From DASSSQ01 sp963839285 (GTDB taxonomy: Bacteria; Actinomycetota; Thermoleophilia; Gaiellales; Gaiellaceae): a DNA stretch of 64,000 nucleotides. Positions 1 through 9,197 of this stretch are shown in pieces (the stretch's first letter is position 1; each line of letters opens with the position of its first letter). Where the stretch lies: assembly GCA_963839285.1 (NCBI GenBank), contig CAWIUN010000022.1, positions 1-64,000 on the forward strand, in the 5' to 3' direction. The notes under the pieces are model-generated. The model made no database searches. It was not told the DNA's origin and was given only the letters and a program-made list of their open reading frames with translations. Position numbers and translations under genes: made by a program.

Positions 1-911
1 GTGGCGCGGACGTGCGCCCCCACGAGCCCGAAACTCACGAACCGCGACCTCAGGAGCAGGTCGAGCGCGTCCTCGAGCGTGACCGGCGCGGCCTCGACTT
101 CACGAAGCCGGATGCCGTCCCGCACCAGCTGCTCGAGGAAGCGCCCGGCGTCGCCGACCCGTACGGCCAGCCGCCCGTCTGCAAGTCGTTCGGCATCCGG
201 CCAGCGACGCGCCGTCGTGTCCGCGTCCGGCGGGCGGAAGACCACGCGGGCTCCCCCGGCGCGTGCCCGGATCTCGGCCGCCGTCCCGTCGGCGAGCAGC
301 CGCCCTCGCGCGAGGGCGAGGACGCGCGAGGCGACCGCCTCGGCCTCGTCGAGCTGGTGCGTGGCGAGCAGCACCGTCGCCGCCTCGTCGCGAGCGGCGA
401 CGATCGCCCGCCAGACCGCGCGGCGACCCTCGCCGTCGAGGCCCGCGGTCGGCTCGTCGAGCACCACGAGACGCGGCCTGCCGAGGAAGGCGAGCGCCAC
501 CGCGAGCCGCCGGCGCTGCCCTCCCGAGAGGCCTCCGGCCTGTCGCCGGCCGAGGTCGAGCACGCCGAAGGACTCGAGCAGCTCGTCCGTCCCGGCTGCC
601 GCCGGGAAGTGCCGCGCGACCAACTGGACGATCTCGCGGACGCGGAGCGTGCCGGGGAACGCAACCTCCTGCGGCGCGAAGCCCACGGCCGCGCGACAGC
701 GCGGGTCGCGCGGATCGCCGCCGAGCAGGATCACCCGCCCGGCGTCCGGCCGGCGGAGCCCGAGCACGAGCGAGATCAACGTCGACTTGCCTGCGCCGTT
801 CGGGCCGAGCAGGGCCACGGTCGAGCCGCTCTCGAGCCCGAGCGAGAGCCCGGCGAGAGCGGTGACGGCTCCGTACCGCTTCGTCACGGCGTCGAGCCGG
901 ACGACGCTCAT
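1..911 (-). CDS. ABC exporter ATP-binding subunit (SagG-like), partial
   Basis: This is the ATPase of an ABC-2-type exporter, probably for the modified peptide made by the neighbouring cluster. The reading frame opens with ATG at 911 and stays open to the window edge, so the C-terminus is missing (303 residues visible). Walker A GPNGAGKS is at residues 36-43, followed by the signature LSGGQ near 128, Walker B LVVLDEP near 150 and the H-loop ATHQLDE. A C-terminal extension of about 90 residues follows, as in drug and bacteriocin exporters. The start is expected to overlap the stop of the upstream CPBP gene (ATGA at 908-911). The partner permease should lie just outside the window. Family assignment is firm; the substrate is inferred from context. 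Confidence 0.85.
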   Translation of the reverse strand, partial: MSVVRLDAVTKRYGAVTALAGLSLGLESGSTVALLGPNGAGKSTLISLVLGLRRPDAGRVILLGGDPRDPRCRAAVGFAPQEVAFPGTLRVREIVQLVARHFPAAAGTDELLESFGVLDLGRRQAGGLSGGQRRRLAVALAFLGRPRLVVLDEPTAGLDGEGRRAVWRAIVAARDEAATVLLATHQLDEAEAVASRVLALARGRLLADGTAAEIRARAGGARVVFRPPDADTTARRWPDAERLADGRLAVRVGDAGRFLEQLVRDGIRLREVEAAPVTLEDALDLLLRSRFVSFGLVGAHVRA

Positions 912-1426
912 GCCTCGAGACCGGCGGGGCGTCCGGTGCCGTGCCTCCGCCGTGAGCGCGACTGCCGCGTTGTAGCCCGCGTGGGCCGCCCAGGCCGCCG
1001 CGAAACGCCCGGACGCGAGGTAGACGGCCCCGAAGAGGCCGCCCGTCAGCAGGTGGTAGCGCGAGGGCGGGCGATGTGCGGCCGCGAACCCCGCCGAGCT
1101 GAGCGCCAACGCAACGGGACCACCGAGCGGCCCGGCGAGCGCGCCGAGGGCGCCGTGCCGCCAGGCCGCCTCCTCGACCCCGGCCCAGATGCCGAGCGCC
1201 AGGTGCTTGCCGCCCCAGACCCGGAGTGGCCGTCCGCGCGGTCGCGGAAGCGGCGGCAGCCGCCGCTCGACGACACAGAAGAGCGTCAGGCCGAGGCCTG
1301 CACCGAGCCCGAGCCGGTGGCGGCGGGTAGCCGGGGCTGAACGGCGGAGCGCACGACGGCGAGGAGCGCGGCCGCGACCAGGAGCCCGCCGGCATAGCGG
1401 ACGGCGAGCAGCCGGGTGGTGCTCAT
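908..1426 (-). CDS. CPBP-family intramembrane protease (SagE-like), frameshifted
   Basis: This is a small CPBP (CAAX/Abi) membrane protein of about 170 residues. In streptolysin-S-like clusters SagE of this family is the candidate leader protease or immunity protein. The N-terminal hydrophobic helix (LLVAAALLAVV) is read from ATG 1426, which overlaps the stop of the dehydrogenase gene (ATGA). Then the frame changes near 1320. The second frame carries the three family motifs in order: EEAAWR (EExxxR), FAAAH (FxxxH) and HAGYN (HxxxN). It runs without a stop into the ATPase start. Removing one C from a C4 run near 925 would end the protein as TPAGLEA and restore an ATGA overlap at 908. Both lesions look like indel errors. 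The family call is mine from motifs; the role is inferred from position. Confidence 0.65.
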
Positions 1427-2232
1427 CCGCTGCCCCTGCCTCCGATCGGGATCGCGTACAGCGAGACCTCTGCGAGCCCGTCTGCTCCGACGATCCGGTC
1501 GAGCTGCCGGTCGTAGAAGCCCCCGAGCGGGAGAGCGGCGAGCTCCAGCGCGGCGCAGGCGAGGAGGACGTTCTGCGCGAGGTGCCCGGCCTCGAGCAGC
1601 GCGAAGCGGTAGCCCCTCGTCCCGTACTTGAAGCGCGAGCGCCAGAGCACGGCGGTGACGACCAGGACGACCGCGGCATGCTCGAGCGGGGACGGGTCGG
1701 CGAGCGAAGCGGCGAGATCGGGGGTGCGAGCCCTGTCGTCGAGGCGCTCGAGCCTGTGCCTGAAGGGGTCGTAGTGGTAGAGGCCGGCGGGGACGCCGTC
1801 GAGATTCGTGCAGAGCACGTAGAGCTCGAGCGGATAGAGCGCGCCCGCCGACGGGACCGGGCGCCGCCGGCCCTCCGGCCGCTGGACGACGCCGTACGCC
1901 GCGCCGAGGACGGACGCCAGCTCCCGCAGGCGGAGCGGCCGCGCGCGCCTCGCCGATCGCGAGCGCCGACTGCCGAGCGCCGTGCTCAGGCGGACGCGGC
2001 CGAGCGCCGGGCGGGGCAGCGCCACCGCGGGCCGATGCGGGTGCCGCCGCGACGACCGCTCGACACTCGCACGGACGAGCTCGTCCGTTGCGAGCAGGGC
2101 GAGCCCGGGCAGCCGGGCGGCGGCGGTGCTGGGGTAGAGGCGAGAGGCTTCGTGCAGCGTCTCGGCAGGGTCGTCGAGGGGCACCTCGCCACCGTGGACG
2201 AGCTCGGCGAACTGAACGGTCGGCGCGCTCAC
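1423..2232 (-). CDS. SagB-type FMN-dependent azoline dehydrogenase
   Basis: This is a nitroreductase-fold enzyme expected to oxidise thiazolines or oxazolines to thiazoles or oxazoles in a TOMM peptide, using FMN. It has 269 residues. Visible hallmarks are PSAGALYPLELYV (the SagB 'SAG.L.P' region, mid-protein), VPAGLYHYDP, and near the C-terminus LLEAGHLAQNVLLACAAL, followed by PLGGFYD. It starts at GTG 2232, overlapping the YcaO stop (GTGA), and ends at 1423 overlapping the next start (ATGA), so it is translationally coupled on both sides. The first 90 residues are less conserved. The reading frame is intact, unlike most of its neighbours. Confidence 0.88.
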   Translation of the reverse strand: MSAPTVQFAELVHGGEVPLDDPAETLHEASRLYPSTAAARLPGLALLATDELVRASVERSSRRHPHRPAVALPRPALGRVRLSTALGSRRSRSARRARPLRLRELASVLGAAYGVVQRPEGRRRPVPSAGALYPLELYVLCTNLDGVPAGLYHYDPFRHRLERLDDRARTPDLAASLADPSPLEHAAVVLVVTAVLWRSRFKYGTRGYRFALLEAGHLAQNVLLACAALELAALPLGGFYDRQLDRIVGADGLAEVSLYAIPIGGRGSG

Positions 2233-3511
2233 GGGAACGGGTGCGGGTCGGGGTTGAGCTCCTCGACGAGGAGCGGACGCGACGTGAGCCCGAGTACGAA
2301 CGCAGCACGCCGGATGCGCGCACCGCCGAGGAACCGCGCCCTGTGCGAAGCGTCGAGCGCGCACAGCTCGGGGGCGATCGTCTTGACGACGCGGAAGCCC
2401 AGCCGCGCGACGTCGGGGGAGGTCAGGTCGACGGCGTAGGCGCTCGAGCCGGCACGGGCGATCCGGGCGAGCAGCGCCTCGGTAGCAGCTTCGGGCGAAC
2501 GCGGTAAGGGCTGGGATCTCGCGCACGTCGACCCTCGAGCGGGATGCGTCGAGGAAGTCAGCGGCCCTGGCATGCTCCGCGTCCGCGTAGTACCGGATGT
2601 GGTCGTGGAACTCGTGGACGTCGTCGGCGGCGGGCGGGCCGTCGATCACCGCCATCCGTCTCGCCGCGGCATGCGTCGCGAAAGCCTCGGTCAGCGCCTT
2701 CCACCAGGCCCGGCCCGCCGTGGCGGCAGCGCCGGCGCCGATCCCGATCGGCGCGCCGCCGGGACTTCTCACGATCGCCAGGGCAGAAGGGACGCCGTGC
2801 ACGGGCGAGAGGTCGACCACGGCGTAACGAAGCCCCGTCGGCGCGAAGTAGCGGTCATCGAGGGCGGCGAGCTTGCGGTGGCCACGCCAGTGGAGCAACG
2901 GCAGCGAGCAGCGGTTGGCCCAGACGAGCATGAAGGCGTCGCGTTCGAGCAGCTCGTACAGGCCGAGGAGCGACCGCGGTGCTGCGTTCCCTGGCGCACG
3001 CGGCGCCGTTGCTCGTGGCGTAACCGATCGGCGTCGCCGTGGGCACGTCCCCGAGGTAGACGAGCTCGGCCGGAAGCCACGCCTCGCGGCCGTCTTCGAG
3101 CGACCAGCCGCGCGTCCACGGCACCCGTACCGAGGCATCGAAGGGCACGAACGGGAAGCCGGGCCGCGCATGCTGCTGCGGCGCGAAGAGGGCGAAGCGC
3201 GTCGGGTCGACCGCACGTGGGCCGAGCTGCTGCGCCGTCGCGTACACGAGCCGCTCGGACGGAACATAGGTCGCGGCGTACCGCTCGACGGCCTCGCCGA
3301 GTGCGGCCGACGCGGCCGCGTCGCGCGTCCTCCCCCAGCCGGCGGTCATGCCGACGTGGGACATGCCGGCGCCGAGGAGGCGCTCGTCGGAGGCGAGGCC
3401 GCAGATGTACGCGTGCATTCGGGCCTCGGCCGTGCCGACGAGACACGACTCGACCCGCCCGACGAGGCCGACGTACTCGGAGACGAGCGGCTCGAAGCCG
3501 ACTGCGGTCAT
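2229..3511 (-). CDS. YcaO-domain cyclodehydratase (SagD-like), frameshifted
   Basis: This is the ATP-dependent enzyme that backbone-phosphorylates and cyclises Cys/Ser/Thr in the precursor core. About 427 residues are read in three frames. The first runs from ATG 3511 (MTAVGFEPLVSEYVG) with GEAVERYAATY, the SExxER-like ATP/Mg site. After a break near 2970 comes GLYELLERDAFMLVW, the second YcaO signature. After a break near 2508 comes the C-terminal part, which ends in NPDPHPFP. A proline-rich PxPxP tail is the known mark of azoline-forming YcaO proteins, as opposed to thioamide or amidine types. The start overlaps the upstream stop (ATGA) and the stop overlaps the SagB-like start. The two breaks each need one base and are probably sequence errors. 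Confidence 0.85.
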
Positions 3512-4508
3512 GCGGCCGCCTCGAGCGGCAGGTCGTCCCAGGGAAGCGGCGCCGCGACCTCGGCGGCGCCAGAGCACACGGGGCAGCGAGGCACGCGTAG
3601 CACCTCGTGACGGGTGATCCTCGGAGCCGGCGACCGCTCTGCGACGAGCAGCACGCCGGGGATCGAAGGGTCGCGGACGCCGAGCCAGCGCACCGCCTGC
3701 AGGACGGTGAGCTCGGCCGTCAGCCGGTCGAGGGCGGCACTCGAACGGGCTGCCGGAAGACGCCGCTCGAGCACGAGGAGCTCCTGCCCGTAGTCGACCG
3801 CGGCCGCCCGGCGGAGCAGGAAGCAGTGGAAGCACGGCGTCTCGCCCGGCACGATCAGGGGCCCGACCGCTGCGATCCGCCCGTCGTAGGGGTGAGCCGG
3901 CAGCCACGGAGTCCCGCGGCGCAGGGCGCGGCGGTTGAGCCGAGAGAGCGCACCCGCCTCGCCCACGCCGGGCGCGGCGACGACCAGGCTCCCGTCGGCG
4001 TGCCGCCAGCGGCGGACGCTGCGAGCCTGGACCCCCGAGGCCTCGAGCAGTTCGCGCACGTCGCCGGCGCGCCGGGAGCGGCCGACCACGGTCACCGTGG
4101 CCTCGGCGAGCGCGGCGGCGACGGCCGCCGGGCGCGGCTCCGGTGTCGCCCGAGAGCCACTCCGCCGTCTCTCGCAGCGCGGCCGGAGCCCCGCGCAGCG
4201 ACGGCCCCTCGCAGAGGAGGCCGCGCGCCGCGAGCACTGCTACGGCGTGCTCGACCGCCGGGCGCAACGGCTCGCCGAGGACGCCGACGACGTCGTCGAT
4301 CTCGCGCTCGCCGTCGAGCAGCGGCAGCAGGGTGGGCACGAGCGTCGTGGCTGCGCGCCCCTCGAGCACGACCACGCGGTGGCCGTGCTCGAGCAGCAGC
4401 CGTCTGGCCGTCGGCGACGAGCCGATAGCCGGGCCGCAGGAGCGGCCGCCGCGGCGGGGAGACTCCGGGCGGCCGCTCCGCGTCGTCTGCACGGCGGCGG
4501 CTCAGCAC
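3508..4508 (-). CDS. TOMM leader-binding ThiF/SagC-like protein, frameshifted
   Basis: This is a cyclodehydratase partner with an N-terminal RiPP recognition element and a degenerate E1/ThiF-like body, expected to bind the leader and present the core to YcaO. About 333 residues are spread over three frames. The N-terminal frame has RPLLRPGYRLVADG. After a break near 4410 comes RRLLLEHGHRVVVLEG and a run to about 4145. Then VAAALAEATVTVVGRSRRAG continues to the end. Cys pairs CFHC and CPVC in the C-terminal half match the zinc site of this family. A GTG at 4508 overlaps the last codons of precursor 1, which fits translational coupling; GTG 4492 is an alternative start. The family call rests on overall pattern and operon position. 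Confidence 0.75.
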
Positions 4509-4630
4509 AGGAAGAGGCACGTACAGCAGGAGCACGAGCAGATCGTGATCTGGACGGCGTAGCGCGCGCGGCCCTGGCCCTTCTCGGTCGCGCTCAGGTC
4601 GAGCAGTTCGGCGGCGATCTCCGTGAACAT
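4502..4630 (-). CDS. TOMM precursor peptide 1
   Basis: This is a 42-residue ribosomal precursor. The leader (residues 1-25) contains IAAELLDLSATEKGQGRARY; the core (28-42) is ITICSCSCCTCLFLC, with six Cys, two Ser and two Thr available for heterocyclisation. The ATG at 4630 sits behind a strong ribosome site (AAGGAGG, RNA sense). The leader is nearly identical in pattern to precursor 2 while the core differs, which is typical of paired RiPP substrates. It overlaps the start of the leader-binding protein gene. No cleavage site can be proved from sequence; the boundary after RARYA is a guess. An alternative reading as a random small ORF is unlikely given the paralogue and context. Confidence 0.85.
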   Translation of the reverse strand: MFTEIAAELLDLSATEKGQGRARYAVQITICSCSCCTCLFLC

Positions 4631-4649
4631 GGAGCCTCCTTGGGCTTGT

Positions 4650-4720
4650 GTTGTCATGTATGGCAACCGTAGCGGAGAACGTGTGCCTCGTCGGTGACGA
4701 CTTCGTGCCGAAATCGTCAC
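4650..4720 (-). promoter_or_regulatory. Promoter/operator of precursor 1
   Basis: Read on the minus strand, four 11-base units stand head to tail: GTGACGATTTC (4710-4720), GGCACGAAGTC (4699-4709), GTCACCGACGA (4688-4698) and GGCACACGTTC (4677-4687). Five bases later is a -10-like TACGGT (4666-4671). It is followed by the near-perfect dyad GTTGCCATACATGACAAC (4650-4667). Direct repeats with an 11-bp pitch next to the -10 box are the usual target layout of SARP/OmpR-type activators; that identification is inference. The same architecture precedes precursor 2. Confidence 0.6.
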
Positions 4721-4785
4721 GGACGCAGGCAACGGTGCCTAGTGGCCGAAACGGACAGGTCTGGGAATGGAAAGCCACCCAGCCC

Positions 4786-4920
4786 TCAGCCGTCGCAGGG
4801 GGGCCACGGGCAGCGGCAGCAACAGGAGCAGAGATCGGGGATGTACGCGTAACGGGCGCGACCGGCGCCCTTGACCGAGGCGGTCAGGTCGAGCAGGTCT
4901 GCGGCGATCTGGATGAGCAT
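4786..4920 (-). CDS. TOMM precursor peptide 2
   Basis: This is a 44-residue precursor, the first gene of the cluster. The leader is MLIQIAADLLDLTAS followed by VKGAGRARYA, matching precursor 1 at most positions (shared pattern IAA-acidic-LLDL, then KG-x-GRARYA). The core after IPDL is CSCCCRCPWPPCDG, with six Cys and one Ser, plus Trp and three Pro, so its product would be chemically distinct from that of precursor 1. ATG 4920 is preceded by GGGAGG in the RNA sense. It has its own promoter and lies 155 bases upstream of precursor 1. It is too short for routine gene callers and could be missed in standard annotation. Confidence 0.85.
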   Translation of the reverse strand: MLIQIAADLLDLTASVKGAGRARYAYIPDLCSCCCRCPWPPCDG

Positions 4921-4935
4921 GGAACCTCCCGGAGG

Positions 4936-4994
4936 GTTGTCTTTGCCGACAACGTAGCGCGGACGTCGTCACGCCTTCGTGCCGAGTTCGTGCC
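4936..4994 (-). promoter_or_regulatory. Promoter/operator of precursor 2
   Basis: On the minus strand three 11-base units stand in tandem: GGCACGAACTC (4984-4994), GGCACGAAGGC (4973-4983) and GTGACGACGTC (4962-4972). Five bases further is TACGTT (4951-4956) as the -10 box, then the perfect dyad GTTGTC-GGCAAA-GACAAC (4936-4953). Spacing of repeats, -10 box and dyad is the same as at precursor 1. The dyad lies where transcription should begin, so it could be a second operator or a 5' hairpin. Confidence 0.6.
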
Positions 4995-5205
4995 GGCTTC
5001 GCGCTCGGCGAGCGCCCGGAAGCGAGCGCGGCTCGGCACGATCCGAGCCTTCTCGCCGGTGACGTCAGACCGCACGGTCGGATCGCCGCGACCCCCTGCT
5101 CCGCATGGCCGGGCGCCCCCTCGTCGGCTGCCTTGCCGGGGACCTCGACCGGGGCGCATACTCGAGCGAGACGACGCGCCCGGCGTCCCGACAGGAGGTT
5201 CGTCG

Positions 5206-5709
5206 ATGAAGCGGATCGGAACGGTTCCCGCGCAAGGGCTCGTCGCTTTCGTGCTCGCGGTACTCGTCGCCGGCGCGGCCTCGGCCGGTGCAGCTGCCCC
5301 GAGACCCGCCGCCGCGCGTGCGACCGTCAAGGTCGCCTTCAACGCCAAGCTCAAGCGACCGATCCTCGTCGACGGCCGCGGCATGACGCTCTACGGATGG
5401 ACGAGCGACATCAAGGGACACTCGAGCTGCTACGACGACGCCGTCTACCACTGCTCGCGGGCCTGGCCGCCGCTCCTGACCACCGGGTCGCCGCGAGCGG
5501 GCAGCGGCGTGGACACGTCGCTCCTCCGGGTCGTCGTGCGGAACGGCGGGAAGCTCCAGGTCGCCTACCGGGGTCACCCGCTCTACGGGAATGCCGGCGC
5601 CCGCGCGTTCGGGCTCGTGGCGGACAGGAAGCCGGGCGAGGTCAACGGGCTCGGCTTCGTGGGGCTCTGGTTCGTCCTCTCACCGAAGGGCGCCGCGATC
5701 ACGCACTAG
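5206..5709 (+). CDS. Secreted repeat protein of the COG4315 type
   Basis: This is a 167-residue exported protein of unknown biochemical role. Residues 1-30 form a signal peptide (MKRIGTVPAQ, then a hydrophobic stretch ending AGAASAGAAA). The mature part contains two copies of the family pattern: a strand ending in LVDGRGMTLYGWT, and later LQVAYRGHPLYG. Between them is a conserved C-x(8)-C region (SSCYDDAVYHCSRAWPPL). Related proteins are often lipoproteins or periplasmic, but no lipobox Cys is seen here. ATG 5206 has an AGGAGG site nine bases upstream. A -10-like CATACT lies near 5157. It is divergent from the RiPP cluster and probably independent of it. Confidence 0.75.
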   Translation: MKRIGTVPAQGLVAFVLAVLVAGAASAGAAAPRPAAARATVKVAFNAKLKRPILVDGRGMTLYGWTSDIKGHSSCYDDAVYHCSRAWPPLLTTGSPRAGSGVDTSLLRVVVRNGGKLQVAYRGHPLYGNAGARAFGLVADRKPGEVNGLGFVGLWFVLSPKGAAITH

Positions 5710-5738
5710 TGCGTCAGACCGCGTCGCCGCACGAACTC

Positions 5739-5783
5739 GGCCGGCGGAGCCGGCCGCAGCGGCCGCGCGGGCCGCGCGGCCGC
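5739..5783 (+). terminator. Two GC-rich hairpins after the secreted-protein gene
   Basis: The first is GGCCGGC-GGA-GCCGGCC at 5739-5755. The second has arms GCGGCCGCGC and GCGCGGCCGC at 5759-5783 around a 5-base loop. Both are perfect. There is no T-tract, as is common for terminators in GC-rich actinobacteria. The position fits termination of the gene ending at 5709. Confidence 0.55.
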
Positions 5784-6155
5784 TGAGCCACGGATCATTC
5801 GCCTCGACCGGTCCGCCGCACCCGGAGAGACCACCCGGGCGCCGGAACGGTTCCGCGGCGACGCGGCCGACGGGGCCCACCGTCGCCGTTTCACGATCCT
5901 GCAGCCGCCTGCCAGCCGTTCCGGCCAGCGGGACCGGTGCGCGGCGCCCCCGAGCCTGCAGGCGGCTGAGTCGGGCCGTGGAACATCGACGGCCGACGCG
6001 GCGCGCGCCGTCCCAGCGCTCCGGCCCAGCGCTCCGGCCCAACGGCGATGCCGGCGGGTCGAGCGAGACCGCTTCGACCTCGAGCGACGGACGTCCGGCG
6101 CCCGCTCGACGACGACGGCGGCTCTCGAGGCGGCGACGTGCGGGCCGGCGCGGCC
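5784..6155. other. Intergenic stretch without a convincing gene
   Basis: I find no reading frame with family resemblance here. It holds an 11-base inverted repeat, CAGCCGCCTGC at 5902-5912 and GCAGGCGGCTG at 5958-5968. It also holds a short tandem repeat of CAGCGCTCCGGCC near 6013-6040. It lies between the 3' ends of two converging genes. Confidence 0.5.
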
Positions 6156-6455
6156 CTACGCCGCGGCGAACGCGCGCAAGGCCCGGATCAGCTGCTGCAG
6201 GGCGCGTCCGCGCTCGGTCAGCCGGTACTCGACGTGCGGCGGCCGCGAGTCGACGACGACTCGGGCGAGCACGCCCGGCGTGCTCGAGCTCGCGCGAGCC
6301 GCGCCGACAGCGTCGTCGGCGGGATCCGGCCGAGCGCCTCCAGGAACTCGTTGAAGCGGACGGCGCCGCTCTGGGACGCGTAGAGCACCTGCAGCGTCCA
6401 GCGGCGCTCGAGGAGGTCCGCCGCGCGGCGGACCTCCTCGGGCACGGGCTTGCAG

Positions 6456-6469
<14 letters not shown>
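6156..6469 (-). CDS. HxlR-family transcriptional regulator, frameshifted
   Basis: This is a DUF24/HxlR winged-helix regulator of about 104 residues. The N-terminus MRCRSCKPVPEEVRRAADLL has the CxxC often seen in redox- or electrophile-sensing members, followed by RWTLQVLYA and FNEFLEALGRIPPTTLSARL, the recognition helix region. The frame then breaks twice within about 30 bases (6270-6300). The remaining helices RELEHAG, then GVLARVVVDSRPPHVEYRLT and ERGRALQQLI, are read in the other two frames to the stop at 6156. Its start overlaps the end of lon by 14 bases. Target genes cannot be told from the sequence. Confidence 0.7.
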
Positions 6470-8729
<2,260 letters not shown>

Positions 8730-8767
8730 GTACGAATCAACTCCTTCATGTCTCAGTAACTCCAAAG

Positions 8768-8773
8768 ATTGTA
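8768..8773 (-). promoter_or_regulatory. -10 box of lon
   Basis: GCTACAAT on the minus strand contains a good TACAAT -10 hexamer 38 bases before the lon start. No clear -35 is seen. The region is notably less GC-rich than its surroundings. Confidence 0.45.
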
Positions 8774-8846
8774 GCTGGTCGATGCGCCTGTCCGCGCCCG
8801 CGCGTTCGGGTGTTTGCGGACGGCCGGTGCGCGGCACGAGAGCCGC

Positions 8847-9173
8847 ATGTCATCGATGGAGCCAGGACTCGACCTGCACGAGTGGCAGACGAGGCTGGAG
8901 CAGCTCCAGCCGGCGCTGCACGAGACGCCCGACGCCGCGCTCCCCGAGCTGGCCGACCTCGTCGGCGAGATCATGGAGGCGCGCGGCTACCAGCTGGGCG
9001 AGCGTACGACCGAGGCGGGCGAGGAGCGCGAGCTCGTCGCCTCCTACGACGCCGCACGGGACACCGCCGACCGGGCCGAGGCCGGCGAGGCCGACCCCGG
9101 CGACGTCGCGGACGCGGTCAACCAGCTCCGCGCGATCTACGACACCCTGACGGTGGAGCGGGCGACGCCGTAG
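8847..9173 (+). CDS. Hypothetical protein, 108 residues
   Basis: I do not recognise this family. It is a soluble, strongly acidic, helix-rich protein (MSSMEPGLDLHEWQTRLEQL at the start, VADAVNQLRAIYDTL near the end) with no signal peptide, membrane segment or Cys. It diverges from lon and converges on the exporter gene, with only 24 bases between stops. ATG 8847 and ATG 8856 are both possible starts and neither has a strong ribosome site. Codon use is typical of the window and the frame is intact, so it is probably a real gene. Confidence 0.6.
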   Translation: MSSMEPGLDLHEWQTRLEQLQPALHETPDAALPELADLVGEIMEARGYQLGERTTEAGEERELVASYDAARDTADRAEAGEADPGDVADAVNQLRAIYDTLTVERATP

Positions 9174-9197
9174 GGCGCCGCCCGCTCCGCCGAACCG

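Noticed and set aside
1..1340. Plus-strand ORFs at the left edge
   Set aside because: They are antisense to the ABC ATPase and CPBP genes, whose motifs are clear.
4092..4778. A 228-residue minus-strand ORF spanning precursor 1
   Set aside because: It is in a different frame from the precursor, has no motifs except a fragment of the SagC-like N-terminus, and its upstream part lies in the promoter.
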